Part shown: one piece after another, positions 41,922 through 51,741 of the stretch
How positions within the stretch are numbered: the stretch's first letter is position 1
Layout of the letters: every line of letters begins with the position of its first letter
Assembly (NCBI GenBank): GCA_011525685.1
Contig: WYBW01000153.1
Span: 1 to 51,741, forward strand
From: Verrucomicrobiia bacterium
GTDB lineage: Bacteria > Verrucomicrobiota > Verrucomicrobiia > Limisphaerales > JADLHS01
Reading direction: 5' to 3'
Length of the DNA: 51,741 bases
The notes under the pieces: model-generated
Database searches by the model: none
Told to the model about the DNA's origin: nothing
The model's input: only the letters and a program-made list of their open reading frames with translations
Made by a program: the position numbers and the translations under genes

Positions 41922-44900
41922 TGAAACCGACAAACGACATCCTTCAGGTTCTGACCACCGGAAATATCCGGACGATGGTTTTGGGCATCGCCATCTTGCT
42001 GGCAGCGAATCCCGCTGTGGCCAAGTCTATTTTGACAAGTTTGGACCACCGCATTGTTGGCACCGAACTCCGTGTAACGCCCGCACTCCTTTCAGTCCCC
42101 AAGGGCATCGCCGGTTCGGTGCTGGTGCAGTTCACGGCGGGGAGCCAAACCAATGTCAACACCGGGTCTTTGGCCAACGACACCGTGGTCGAGGCCACGT
42201 TGCGCGGGCCTTCGTTCTCAGCTCGCAAACTCGTCGGGCGCGTCAATGAACCGCTGCTGCTGCCGCCGTTGCCGCTCGTGGGGGATTACGAACTCAATGA
42301 CATCAAGCTCGTGGATGCGCTCACCGGTGCGACGCGGTTCGAGGCCACACCCAATCGCGTGCCGGTGCAGGTCTTCGATGAGGTGCTGGTGTCGCGCGTC
42401 ACTTCGCGGCCGCTCACGCTCGCCGAGATTCAGGAGAGGGGCATCGTCATTGATCAGCAGAATTTCCGCGCGGTGGAATTCGAGGTGGGATTCGTGCTCA
42501 ACGGCCAGACTATTCCCGTGCGTTTCCCGGTGGTGGCGCCCTCTTTCCAACAATCCACCGAAATCATTCCCAAGGCGGAACTCGAGGCGCGACTGGCGGA
42601 AGCCAATCGCATCAATCAGGAAATCGGCGGCACCATAGGACTGCCGCCGGAGTTGGAAACCTCACGCGTCAACATTCAGATACAGGGCATCGCTTTTCAG
42701 CCGACTGAGCCGATTGATGAGGACCTCGCCTTACGGATTCCGCCGATTCCGGCATTGGTGGTCATCCCGGGCAACATCGGTTTCCTGAACCAGTTTTTCA
42801 GCGTCCAGATTTTTACCGAGAACGCCGCGCCCGCCGGCTCGGGTCTCAGCGTAGTCAACGTTGCGGCTACGATGGCCCTGCCGCCCGGGCCGGATCGCCT
42901 GGTCAGTACGAATTACAGTCAACCCGGCGACGATCCGCTGCGGTTCGCACGCGTTGGACCGGACGCCATCATCCAGCCCGTGCAACCGGTCGTGCGGCCC
43001 GGACTCGATGGCAAGGTCGGAACGGCGGATGACATCAAGCGGCTGCTTCCCGGCGAAGGCGGGCAGGGTGAATTTCTCGTTGAAGGTTTGCAGGAAGGCT
43101 TGCACGTCATGGACATCACGCTCGACGCGGATCTCGAAGGACTGGCGGCGGGCGTGGTAAAGATTCAAGGCAAGGCCGCCGGGTCGGTGCTGGTGAAGAA
43201 CCCGAACTTCTCGCTCACGTTCGCGCATCCGCGCACGGTGCGCACCGGCGAACCTTACGATGCGTTTGTCACCGTGCTGAACACTTCGAGCACGGTTGCG
43301 AATCTGGTCAACGTCACGCTGCGTCAGGCGTCCATCAGCGGTGGCGCGCTGGAAAGCCCCGAACTGGTTGAACTCGGCACGATCCTTCCGGGTCAGAGCG
43401 CCACGGCGCGCTACCGCGTTCGCTCACAACGGACCGGCGCAATTTCCTTTTCGAACCTCACGACCTCCGACGACAGCACACAAGGCCGGTTCAATCTCTC
43501 GATGGGCATTGACGAGCGCGGTGTGGCGCTGTCGCCCGATACCATCGCAATGCCAGATTACGTGAACGCGCTGCCACCGGCCATCATCAACGCCGCGAAT
43601 CGCGTCTTGGGCCAGGCGTTAAGCGTGGCCACCGCGCCGCAACTGCCACCGAACATCAAGAAGGTTCCCAAGTCCTTCATCACCCGCCGTGTGCTCGAGC
43701 TGGCGGAAGCCGGCCAGCGCGTGCGTTATGGCGACCCGCTCAGTCGCGTGCTGGCGGACTTGTTGCTCGACTGGCAGGGCGGCCGCGAGCGGAACGACGG
43801 CTTCGATCAAATCATGCGCGAGACGGACGCGGGCCGCGAGTGGCGCGAGGCGTTGATGCGCGAGATGGAGATCGCGGATGCGCTGGCGGCGAGTGCAAGG
43901 CTGACAACGCGCGCGGCGGATTTTGCCGGACGCAGTGAACCATGGCTCATTGCCGCCAGCGATAATGGCAGCCTCGAATTGCTGGGAAACGGTGGCAGCG
44001 TCAACCCGGAGCGAAGCGCGATTCCTTACGCGCTCGGCTATGGCGGCACGAATGGCCAATGGCTCGCGAGCTTCGGCGGCTCGAATCTGCTGTTCCGCTT
44101 CCGTTTCACCAACACGCCGGCCGCTGGCGACGCCTCGTTGCTTGTGCTGGGCCCAAATGGTTCGGGAAAGCTGCTGCGCTGGAACATTCCCAATCCAGCC
44201 GCTGACGCCTGTTTCACTTTTGATCCTTCAAGTCCAGGAACCAGCCTGGTCGCCGATCTGAATTGCGATGGCTCGCCCGACAGCGTTGTCCTCGGAACGA
44301 GTGATATCGTTGTCGAGCTTCAGCCCGCCATCATCGCGGTCTTGCAGGATCCGAACTTGCATGTCGGTCGTCCCAAGGAACTCTGCTCATCGGTCCCCTT
44401 GTTCCCGCTCAATTACGGCACGGTACTGGCCGTGATGTTCTCGAAGCCGATGACCCAGGACCGGGTGAATGTGCCGTCCGCATACAACTTGGACAACGGC
44501 AACACAGCCAACTTCGTTCAGATTCAGCCGGGAGGCCGGGTCGCTCTGCTGAACATGCGGCTGCCGGTCAGCGCGCTGCGGACCCGTTCGATGTTTGTCA
44601 CCGATGTTTCGGATCTGCGTGGCAATGTCATTGCCGCCACCACCAACCTCGTGCAGACCGGCCTGCGTTCCGGGGTTGCGATCAAGGGTCGCGTAGCGCG
44701 CGGTGACGGCAATCCGGCCGCCAATGTGCCGGTGACCTTGACCATGTATGACGGGAACTTGTCGGGCCTGTCTTGTGTCACGGTCACCATCCGGGCGGCG
44801 CAGGTGCAGTCGGATGAAAACGGCTTCTTCGAGTTCGATTACGTCATGGCTGGAATCCCCTACAGTATTTCGGCAACGGACACGCGCGGATTGACCGCGG

Positions 44901-47900
44901 AAGCGGCGGAGTTGATCGCGGAAGCAAGCACGCCGGAGGGCATCTCCACACAGCGACTGCTGGAACTGGCGCGCGCTTCGGCAACGCTCGCACAACAACT
45001 CGGACTTTCCACCGCCTCCGCGAATCAGGCCATCGCCGTCGCCGAAGGTGTGGACCGCGCACTGCTCAAGGACATGGTGGGTCTCGGCTCAGCGCGGATG
45101 GAAACGGAAGTGACGGTGGCGCTTCGTTTTCGCGGACGCGGCGCGGTAGCCGGCAGGGTGCTCGCTTCCGATGGCGTGACGCCCCTGTCCGGCGTGGCGG
45201 TGAATCTGTTCCCCGATCCCGATTCGCGTGAACTCGGTCGCGGAGTGTTCAGCGGCGCCGATGGTCGTTTTGCCTTTGCCGGCGTGCCGCTGGGAGTCTT
45301 CACGATCGGCGCCACCAACAGCGCCGGGTTAATCCGCGTGGTTTCCGACATCATTGATACTCCCGGCCAGACGAAAGAAGTCACCGTGGTGCTCAGTTCA
45401 AGTGCGGTCACCCGCACGGCACTCGCGGGCCGGGTTTTGGAGACGGATGGAACCACTCCGCACGCCGGGGCAACAGTGATGGTCGGGCAATTCGTGGAGA
45501 ACTTCGGATTCTGCTGTGTCGTGGCTGTGGCCACTGCCGACGAGAATGGTTACTGGATGGCGGAAGGCGTGCCGGTGGATAGTTACGATCTGGTGGCCAT
45601 CTCGCTGGATGGCCGGCGCAAGGGCGAACGGCGGGACGTGTTGGCGGTGAGCAGCGTGGTGGCGCAGGCAAACATCACGCTCCAAGGCCGTACGACGGTT
45701 TACGGACGCGTCGAAACCAGCACGGGCGTCCCCGTGCCTGGCGCAATGGTGGGCGGCGGCGACGTGCTCGTGCGCACAGATGCCAGCGGACAATTCACGC
45801 TCACTGGTGTCCCCACGGGCAACCGCGTCATCAGCGCCGGCATCGAGCGCAGTCCGGCGCTGGGCTTCGATTTCCCGCGCTTGGGCAGCGCGTCGCTTAA
45901 TGTGATCGCCGGCGTGGATAATTTTGTAGTCGTCCGGCTGCGGTCGGCCGGGCGCATCATCGGCCGGGTGCTCAACGAAGGGGGTTTGCCGGTGCCGAAT
46001 GTCGCCGTCGCCCTGCCGGAGGAAGGTGGTTTTAGCTACGTGAACGCCGACGCGAATGGAAACTATGCTTTCGAGAATCTGGGGTTGAATGAATACACCG
46101 TCAGCGCGCCCGCTCCGAGTGTCGCCAACACCGACGTGGGCGGCATTCTGGACGCCTTGCGCGGCGATCCGAGCGAAGACCAGATCAAGGCGGCCATCGG
46201 CCAAGCGTTTGCCATCTTCACCGGCGTCAACGATCCGCTTCTCAACGGCTCGGGCGCGAGTTTCAATCCCGGCAACTGGGGATTTACCAAGACGCAGCTC
46301 ACCTTCGACGGCCAGACGGCAGTGGCTGACATCCGGTATATTCCCCTGGGCACGATTGGCGGCAAAGTGATCAACGGCCAGGGCGTGCCGATTGGCGCGG
46401 CGGTGCGGTTGACCGGTCTGGGGCCGCTGCCCAATGGCGCCGAGGGTTTCCGCATTCGCGGCGACGTGAACAGCGACCCTGCGACGGGCGAGTTCAGTTT
46501 TCCGAACGCGGCGTTCATTGGCTCGTTCGGATTGCAGGCCGCCTCACCGTTTTTCCCCGTGGTGATTTCTGCCAGCGGTTTTACAACTTCGATCAACCCG
46601 AACTCCACCAGCAACATCCTGCAATTCCCGGCAACGCGTGAAGTAAACGGACGGCTTGCCGGGCGCGTGTTCAATCCCGACGGCTCACTCGTGGGCGCAG
46701 GGGTCAAGGTGGGAATCAGTTTCGGCAGCGATTATGTCATTGAGACCGACACCAATGGCGTTTTCGACACCCAAATCGGCCTGCCGGCGCTGGACAATGA
46801 AGGGCGGCCAGGCGTTGGTTACACGCTCCTGGCCACCAACCTCGCAACGGGACTCATTGGCCGAGCCGTCGCCATCGTGCTGCCGGGCATCACGAACACG
46901 GCCAACGTGACGCTCCTGGGCAAGGGCACCGCCGAGGTTCGGGTGACGCTCCACGACGGTTCGCCCGCCACCAATGCCAGCGTCGAGATTTGGGGTGCCG
47001 GTTTTCCATCGGAGCGGCTCAACGGGTTCGCGGATGCCAACGGCTTCATCCGGTTTGCGAATGTGTTTGAAGGTCACTACGGCGTCGGTGCTTCGCTCTC
47101 GACCGGTCCGACGGTGGTGTTCGGCCGTTCGGATGTAGGTGTGGGACGTGATCAGACGAACACCGTCACCCTCCGCCTGAGTCCAACCGGGACCATCCGA
47201 GGCACATTCGTCAAACAGGATGGCGTCACGCCCATCACCGACGCGCAAATCCGCGTGGGCTCGCTTGCTTTCGCCGCTACAGGCACGAACGGATGGTTTG
47301 AAATCAGCGGTGTGCCGTTGGGCAATTACCGGGTCTCGGGGCGCGACCCGGTTTCCGGGCGCGGCGGTTTCGTGGACGTAACGCTCAACTTCAACGGCGA
47401 AATCCGCGAGGTGCGGCTCATCGAACAAGCACTGGTGGAATTGACCGGCGCGGTGCTGGACAGCTACGGGACCGCGTTCGTGCCGGGCGCCACCGTGACG
47501 CTCACCGTAAACGACCAGGGATTCACGCCAAGCCGGGTGGTGACCACCGGACCGGACGGCCGGTTTCTTTTCCCGGGCACGCCGTTTGGCAGTATCAGCC
47601 TTGAGGCGCGCGATCCCGTTTCGAAAATCAGCGGCTTCGCAAACGCGACCATCCCCGCCTCGGCGTCAGCGTTTGATGTGGTCATCCCGTTGCGGCCATT
47701 GGCAAACATCAACGTCCTTGTGTTTGAACCCGATGGCGTCACTCCCGCCACCAACGCGACAGTCACGTTCGGCGAGTTGAGCGGCGATACGGATGCGAAC
47801 GGACGCGCTCGATTCGAACGCCTGGCCCTGGCGCTGCATCCGGTAAGGGTGGTTTCCCGTGCGCCCGGACGGACGCGCAGCGGGGTATTGACGAACGTGA

Positions 47901-50900
47901 CACTTTCAGCCGTTGGCAACGCGCCTGATTTGAACGTGCGGCTGCTTGGAGTCGGCAGCGTGTCGGGCCGCGTGTTTCTCAGCGATGGAGTGACTCCAGC
48001 CCCGAACGCCGAGGTGGAACTGACGATCCACGCGCCCCAGTTTGGCGGCCAGCGCGAAACCATCTTTGCCGATCCGCAAGGCAACTTTGCCTTCAGCAAC
48101 ATTGCCGTCGGAGCTTATCGGCTGGTGGCCCGTGCGCAGGCGCTCGGGGCCAGCGTGAGCGCGGACATCGGCGCTGATGGGGAAGCGGATGTGTTGAACC
48201 TCACGCTGGGAGCAAGCGGCAGCGTGTTGGGCATCTTGACCCGCGCGGACGGCACCACACCGGTGAGCGACGCCGACGCGCTGCTGACGTTCCCTTCGCA
48301 GTCGGGTCTGCCTGGTCGTGCGCAGACTCGCACGGCGGCGGACGGGTCGTTCCGTTTTGACAACGTGCCGGTCGGCACGAATCAACTCGAAGTGGTCGTG
48401 GCGCAATTCGGCGGACTCGCCAGGGTCACTTCCGTCATCAGCACCAACGGGCAGACCAACAATCTCGGCATCGTGCGGCTGGATGAAGCCGATCCCCGCG
48501 TGACGCAGGTCACGCCGGCGGACACCGCCGCGGGTGTGCCGATTGCAACGGTCGTGGAGCTGACCTTCAGCGAGGCATTGGACTCGGCGAGCGTGAACTC
48601 GAATGGCGTCTTTGTCCGGTTGCTCGACGCCACGAATGCAGTGCCCGCGATCGTTCAGGTGTTGCCCGATCCGACGAACGCCCAGCCGCGCCTCGTCCGC
48701 CTCACGCCGTTGACACCGCTGTTGAGCGAGCGCACTTACGAAGTCGTGGCCGTCAACGGCGAGCGGCGAGATGCGCTGGGGAACATCATGGCTTCCGGCC
48801 CGAAGGATCTGGTCGGTCGCCCCTTGCCCGCGCCGTTCATCTCGCGCTTTACCACGGCCGACAACGACCCGCCTGTGCTGGTCTCGTTGTTCCCGAGCAA
48901 CAACGCCATTCAGATTGATCCACGCTCCGTGCCCCGGCTTTCCTTCAACGAACCGATTCAATCATCGAATCTGGTCATGACGCTCGTCGGGCCGGGCGGC
49001 CCGGTGGCCGGCGCGGTGGCCCTGGGCTTGAACAACACGGTGCTGACCTTCACGCCCGCCGCCGAAATGCCGATCAATGCGCTGCTCACCCTTTCGGTCA
49101 GCAACGTGGTGGACCTTGCCGGCAATGCGGCGCTCAACCAGCCCATCACTTCCACCTTTGCCTCGCTGGACACGCTGGGGCCAACCAACACGCTTCAAAT
49201 TCTTGGCGGCGCGTCGCCGGTGGCGGGTGCTACGGTCGTGATCGAATCCGTGCTGGCAGTTGGTGAACCGGGCGTGTTCGTGAGCTTCACACAGGACCTC
49301 AATCCGATAGGCACGGACACGAGCGCTCCGTTCCGCGTGAATGTGACCTTGCCGGCGAGCGGTGCCACCATCATTCGCGCGATCGCTACCGATCGCTTCG
49401 GCAATCCCGGCCCGTTTGCGGAACTCGTCATCAACGTGGTGTCCAATCAACCGCCCTCGATCTTCCTCACACGCACGCCGCCGAGTGGCGCGCTCACCAA
49501 CGGCCAGCCGTTCAGCGTCGCGGTCAGCGCAACCGACGACGTCGGCGTGAGCAACATGGTGCTGGTGGGCCTCGGGCCAATCAACTTGGCGACCAATTTC
49601 AACAGCGGTGCGACCAATGTGTTGAGCTTCGTAGTGCCGACCAACGCCGGACCCGGCCAAATCTTCCAGTTCCACGCGCAGGCTACCGACGTGCTCGGCT
49701 TGGCTTCAGCCGAAGCCGTTCTGGAAATTCCGGTTATTGATGGCGTCGCCCCACAACTGACCATCTTGAGTCCACCCGCCGGCAGCGTGCTGAATCCGAC
49801 CCAGCCGCTTTCGCTCGTCGTGGCTTCAGCGGACAACAGCACCAATCACCATCTGGAAGTCACCGTGAGCGGTGCAATCACGGCAACCCAAGCCCTGGCG
49901 GTGGCCATCGCCGCGAACGCGACAGTGACAAACACCTTCAACTTTTCGCTGGATGGCGCGCCAACCGACGGCTCCACCTTGCTGGCCACGGTGCGTGCGA
50001 CCGATGCCGCTTCCAACACGACCACCGTGACGCGTTCGTTCACCTTGCCGGACATGCGACCGCCACGACTGTTGACCACCACGCCAACCAACAATGCGCC
50101 GCGCCAATCGCTGTGGCTGGGCGGCCTGTTCTTCGATTTTGACGAGGCCATTGACCCGGCCAGCGTCTCGACCAACCTAGTGCTGGTGACGAACTCCGCT
50201 GGCACCTCCACGCCGTTCGCCGTCTTCACCACCAACAATCACCAACGGCTGGTCGTCCGCTTGAACCGCCCGCTCCTGCCGGGTGTGGTTTACACGAATA
50301 CCCTGCTGCCCGGCCTGCGGGACGCCGCCGGCAACCTGCTCGTGGATGCCGAAGGAGCGACCCTTCCCAACGAAGGAATCCTCGCCACTTTCACCACCGC
50401 CGCCATTCTCGGCGTCACACCTACCAACGGCACGCGCGTCATCGCCAGCCAGAACCTGCCCGTCAACGTTCACTACGAATCCGGCTTCGGTGCCGGCTTC
50501 TTCCGGTTCGCGTTCGACACCAATGCGCCGGCGCTATCCGCGGCAGGCGCGACCAATGTCACCGGGACGGTTTCGATTCCAACCAACGCGACAGCCGGAA
50601 ATCTTTTCATCACGGCGAGCGACACGGCGGCATTCGGTGAACCGTTTGCGTTTGCTCCGATTTCCCTGGTGGTCGAGCCTTTGGACGGCGACGCGGACGG
50701 GGACGGCATGACGAACAGTTTTGAACTGACCCATCAATTTGATCCCTTCCGCAACGACGCTGGCGAAGACCCGGACCGCGACGGATTAACGAACTTGCAG
50801 GAGTTCCTCCTCGGCACGAACCCGAGACTGGCGGACACCGACGGAGACGGTTTGAATGACGGCGCCGAGGTGGCGCTCGGGACGGATCCGCTCAACCCTG

Positions 50901-51741
50901 ACACCGATGGCGACGGATTGCTCGACGGCGTTGACCCCGATCCATTACTGGCGTTCTCCGGCGTCGTCTTCACAGGGACGAATCGGTTTGACGTGATTGA
51001 AGGCCAGACGACGAACCTCATCATCCAGGTCAGTTCGACCAACGGCGCGATTCTGTTGCTGGATTATTCCCCGACAAATCTTCCGCCAGCGTTTGTGTCC
51101 CTGAAATCGCGCAGCTTTGTGAACACCAGTTCCAACGGCGTCGGCACGATCGAATTGGAGTTCAATCCGCTCCATGACGCGGCGGGTTCGCACACCTTGA
51201 CGTTGCGGGCCGCCAGCGCGTCGGGACAATCGGGAACCTTCGATGTGACTGTCATTGTCGCGGACAATCCCTCCTTGGATGTGACACGATGGAAAGACCC
51301 GGTGAACGGGAACTGGAACGATGCCACCCGCTGGGACAACGGCTTGCCCGATGCGACCAAAGTCGGCGTCATAGATGTCGTCGGCAGCTATACGGTCAAC
51401 CTGAATGTTTCCATTACGGCAGCAGGCGTGGTGTTGAATCACAGCAACGCCGTACTGCAGACCACCACCGGCCCGACGCTCAATGCGCCGATAGAAATCC
51501 GCTCCGGCCGGTTTGCCGTCAACTCGTCCTCGGCCATCACCCTGAACCGACCGTTGGCCAACCGCGGTGAACTGCGCTGGATCAGCGGCAACCACGCGTT
51601 CACGTTGCGGGGCGGCGGGCGGGTGGAGAACCTTGGGTTGTGGGAAGTGTATCAAGACCCGGCTTGCCCAACGTGCGACACGGAAGCGTGGGTGCAATTA
51701 CCGGTGAACGTGCCGGTGGGCGGCAAACTGCTCTTGAGCAC
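41921..51741 (+). CDS. Giant secreted multidomain protein, 3' end outside the window
   Basis: An open frame from GTG 41921 to the window end (3273 codons, no stop). The start overlaps the RHS stop by one base (TAGTG). Residues ~15-34 look like a signal peptide (Lys2/Arg17, LGIAILLAANPAVA); ATG 41975 is a weaker start. Residues 1-900 are unrecognised apart from Ig-like stretches. From ~925 to ~2190 come about 13 carboxypeptidase-regulatory-like units, each beginning like AVAGRVLASDGVTPLSGVAV and continuing with a DENGxFxFxxVPxGxYxL-type end. Then there are Big_5-like domains (48505-49180, 50050-50410) and Ig-like stretches. A thrombospondin-type-3-like calcium region follows at ~50685-50940 (DADGDGMTNSFE, DTDGDGLNDGAE, DTDGDGLLDGVDPDP). 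Last comes a WKDPVNGNWNDATRWDNG domain. It is probably a surface or matrix protein made together with the RHS protein. Confidence 0.88.
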   Translation, partial: MKPTNDILQVLTTGNIRTMVLGIAILLAANPAVAKSILTSLDHRIVGTELRVTPALLSVPKGIAGSVLVQFTAGSQTNVNTGSLANDTVVEATLRGPSFSARKLVGRVNEPLLLPPLPLVGDYELNDIKLVDALTGATRFEATPNRVPVQVFDEVLVSRVTSRPLTLAEIQERGIVIDQQNFRAVEFEVGFVLNGQTIPVRFPVVAPSFQQSTEIIPKAELEARLAEANRINQEIGGTIGLPPELETSRVNIQIQGIAFQPTEPIDEDLALRIPPIPALVVIPGNIGFLNQFFSVQIFTENAAPAGSGLSVVNVAATMALPPGPDRLVSTNYSQPGDDPLRFARVGPDAIIQPVQPVVRPGLDGKVGTADDIKRLLPGEGGQGEFLVEGLQEGLHVMDITLDADLEGLAAGVVKIQGKAAGSVLVKNPNFSLTFAHPRTVRTGEPYDAFVTVLNTSSTVANLVNVTLRQASISGGALESPELVELGTILPGQSATARYRVRSQRTGAISFSNLTTSDDSTQGRFNLSMGIDERGVALSPDTIAMPDYVNALPPAIINAANRVLGQALSVATAPQLPPNIKKVPKSFITRRVLELAEAGQRVRYGDPLSRVLADLLLDWQGGRERNDGFDQIMRETDAGREWREALMREMEIADALAASARLTTRAADFAGRSEPWLIAASDNGSLELLGNGGSVNPERSAIPYALGYGGTNGQWLASFGGSNLLFRFRFTNTPAAGDASLLVLGPNGSGKLLRWNIPNPAADACFTFDPSSPGTSLVADLNCDGSPDSVVLGTSDIVVELQPAIIAVLQDPNLHVGRPKELCSSVPLFPLNYGTVLAVMFSKPMTQDRVNVPSAYNLDNGNTANFVQIQPGGRVALLNMRLPVSALRTRSMFVTDVSDLRGNVIAATTNLVQTGLRSGVAIKGRVARGDGNPAANVPVTLTMYDGNLSGLSCVTVTIRAAQVQSDENGFFEFDYVMAGIPYSISATDTRGLTAEAAELIAEASTPEGISTQRLLELARASATLAQQLGLSTASANQAIAVAEGVDRALLKDMVGLGSARMETEVTVALRFRGRGAVAGRVLASDGVTPLSGVAVNLFPDPDSRELGRGVFSGADGRFAFAGVPLGVFTIGATNSAGLIRVVSDIIDTPGQTKEVTVVLSSSAVTRTALAGRVLETDGTTPHAGATVMVGQFVENFGFCCVVAVATADENGYWMAEGVPVDSYDLVAISLDGRRKGERRDVLAVSSVVAQANITLQGRTTVYGRVETSTGVPVPGAMVGGGDVLVRTDASGQFTLTGVPTGNRVISAGIERSPALGFDFPRLGSASLNVIAGVDNFVVVRLRSAGRIIGRVLNEGGLPVPNVAVALPEEGGFSYVNADANGNYAFENLGLNEYTVSAPAPSVANTDVGGILDALRGDPSEDQIKAAIGQAFAIFTGVNDPLLNGSGASFNPGNWGFTKTQLTFDGQTAVADIRYIPLGTIGGKVINGQGVPIGAAVRLTGLGPLPNGAEGFRIRGDVNSDPATGEFSFPNAAFIGSFGLQAASPFFPVVISASGFTTSINPNSTSNILQFPATREVNGRLAGRVFNPDGSLVGAGVKVGISFGSDYVIETDTNGVFDTQIGLPALDNEGRPGVGYTLLATNLATGLIGRAVAIVLPGITNTANVTLLGKGTAEVRVTLHDGSPATNASVEIWGAGFPSERLNGFADANGFIRFANVFEGHYGVGASLSTGPTVVFGRSDVGVGRDQTNTVTLRLSPTGTIRGTFVKQDGVTPITDAQIRVGSLAFAATGTNGWFEISGVPLGNYRVSGRDPVSGRGGFVDVTLNFNGEIREVRLIEQALVELTGAVLDSYGTAFVPGATVTLTVNDQGFTPSRVVTTGPDGRFLFPGTPFGSISLEARDPVSKISGFANATIPASASAFDVVIPLRPLANINVLVFEPDGVTPATNATVTFGELSGDTDANGRARFERLALALHPVRVVSRAPGRTRSGVLTNVTLSAVGNAPDLNVRLLGVGSVSGRVFLSDGVTPAPNAEVELTIHAPQFGGQRETIFADPQGNFAFSNIAVGAYRLVARAQALGASVSADIGADGEADVLNLTLGASGSVLGILTRADGTTPVSDADALLTFPSQSGLPGRAQTRTAADGSFRFDNVPVGTNQLEVVVAQFGGLARVTSVISTNGQTNNLGIVRLDEADPRVTQVTPADTAAGVPIATVVELTFSEALDSASVNSNGVFVRLLDATNAVPAIVQVLPDPTNAQPRLVRLTPLTPLLSERTYEVVAVNGERRDALGNIMASGPKDLVGRPLPAPFISRFTTADNDPPVLVSLFPSNNAIQIDPRSVPRLSFNEPIQSSNLVMTLVGPGGPVAGAVALGLNNTVLTFTPAAEMPINALLTLSVSNVVDLAGNAALNQPITSTFASLDTLGPTNTLQILGGASPVAGATVVIESVLAVGEPGVFVSFTQDLNPIGTDTSAPFRVNVTLPASGATIIRAIATDRFGNPGPFAELVINVVSNQPPSIFLTRTPPSGALTNGQPFSVAVSATDDVGVSNMVLVGLGPINLATNFNSGATNVLSFVVPTNAGPGQIFQFHAQATDVLGLASAEAVLEIPVIDGVAPQLTILSPPAGSVLNPTQPLSLVVASADNSTNHHLEVTVSGAITATQALAVAIAANATVTNTFNFSLDGAPTDGSTLLATVRATDAASNTTTVTRSFTLPDMRPPRLLTTTPTNNAPRQSLWLGGLFFDFDEAIDPASVSTNLVLVTNSAGTSTPFAVFTTNNHQRLVVRLNRPLLPGVVYTNTLLPGLRDAAGNLLVDAEGATLPNEGILATFTTAAILGVTPTNGTRVIASQNLPVNVHYESGFGAGFFRFAFDTNAPALSAAGATNVTGTVSIPTNATAGNLFITASDTAAFGEPFAFAPISLVVEPLDGDADGDGMTNSFELTHQFDPFRNDAGEDPDRDGLTNLQEFLLGTNPRLADTDGDGLNDGAEVALGTDPLNPDTDGDGLLDGVDPDPLLAFSGVVFTGTNRFDVIEGQTTNLIIQVSSTNGAILLLDYSPTNLPPAFVSLKSRSFVNTSSNGVGTIELEFNPLHDAAGSHTLTLRAASASGQSGTFDVTVIVADNPSLDVTRWKDPVNGNWNDATRWDNGLPDATKVGVIDVVGSYTVNLNVSITAAGVVLNHSNAVLQTTTGPTLNAPIEIRSGRFAVNSSSAITLNRPLANRGELRWISGNHAFTLRGGGRVENLGLWEVYQDPACPTCDTEAWVQLPVNVPVGGKLLLS

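Noticed and set aside
1..51741. tRNA, rRNA, riboswitch or IS-element genes
   Set aside because: No tRNA cloverleaf arms, rRNA-like stretches, known riboswitch cores or transposase motifs were seen on reading both strands. A covariance-model scan would be needed to exclude small RNAs.

Overview
The window looks like a chromosomal stretch of a high-GC Gram-negative bacterium of the Verrucomicrobiota, most likely near the Pedosphaera/Limisphaerales lineage. The evidence is an LPS/Kdo export block (kdsA, an OstA/LptA-like protein, lptB), an HprK-HPr pair with no other PTS gene, an ECF-type sigma factor beside a membrane Ser/Thr kinase with WD40 repeats, a PEP-CTERM protein, giant RHS and carboxypeptidase-regulatory-like surface proteins, weak Shine-Dalgarno signals, frequent GTG/TTG starts and abundant small palindromic repeats. 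This placement is an inference; no rRNA or tRNA was seen.

Layout. (1) 1-243: a dispersed hairpin repeat. (2) 244-1443: an LhgO-like FAD oxidase. (3) 1687-9735: a tightly packed seven-gene plus-strand operon with gaps of about 5-21 bp and two ATGA overlaps. It encodes two SDR sugar-nucleotide enzymes, a nucleotidyltransferase-PfkB kinase fusion in the reverse order to E. coli HldE, a zinc-type dehydrogenase, a split transketolase and a HAD-aminoglycoside-phosphotransferase fusion. It probably makes an activated, unusual (heptose- or ketose-derived) sugar for the cell surface. (4) 9757-18557, minus strand: a left-handed beta-helix protein, mfd, gatC and a ~1170-residue protein that I think is a pyrophosphate-dependent PEP carboxykinase. 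(5) 18886-23869, plus strand: kdsA, OstA/LptA-like, lptB, hprK and HPr. (6) 24210-28695: an ECF-like sigma factor and a zinc-ribbon/kinase/TM/WD40 protein. (7) 29029-51741: a PEP-CTERM protein, a 4081-residue RHS protein with a distinct C-terminal tip, and a third giant ORF that overlaps the RHS stop codon by one base (TAGTG) and runs off the end of the window without a stop.

Two things stand out. First, mfd carries at least six in-frame insertions made of repetitive DNA (heptamer tandem arrays, a 99-bp inverted-repeat element, and a small element with GTGGGACAGGC-like ends). The same small element also sits in-frame in the PEPCK-like gene, so repeats have been absorbed into housekeeping proteins. 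Second, the last 22 kb forms a secreted giant-protein locus. Its RHS protein carries an apparent propeller region, a glycine-rich hydrophobic segment, an Ig-like insertion inside the RHS core and an unidentified, more AT-rich tip. The gene coupled to it carries about 13 tandem carboxypeptidase-regulatory-like units, Big_5-like domains and a calcium-binding-type DxDxDG region.
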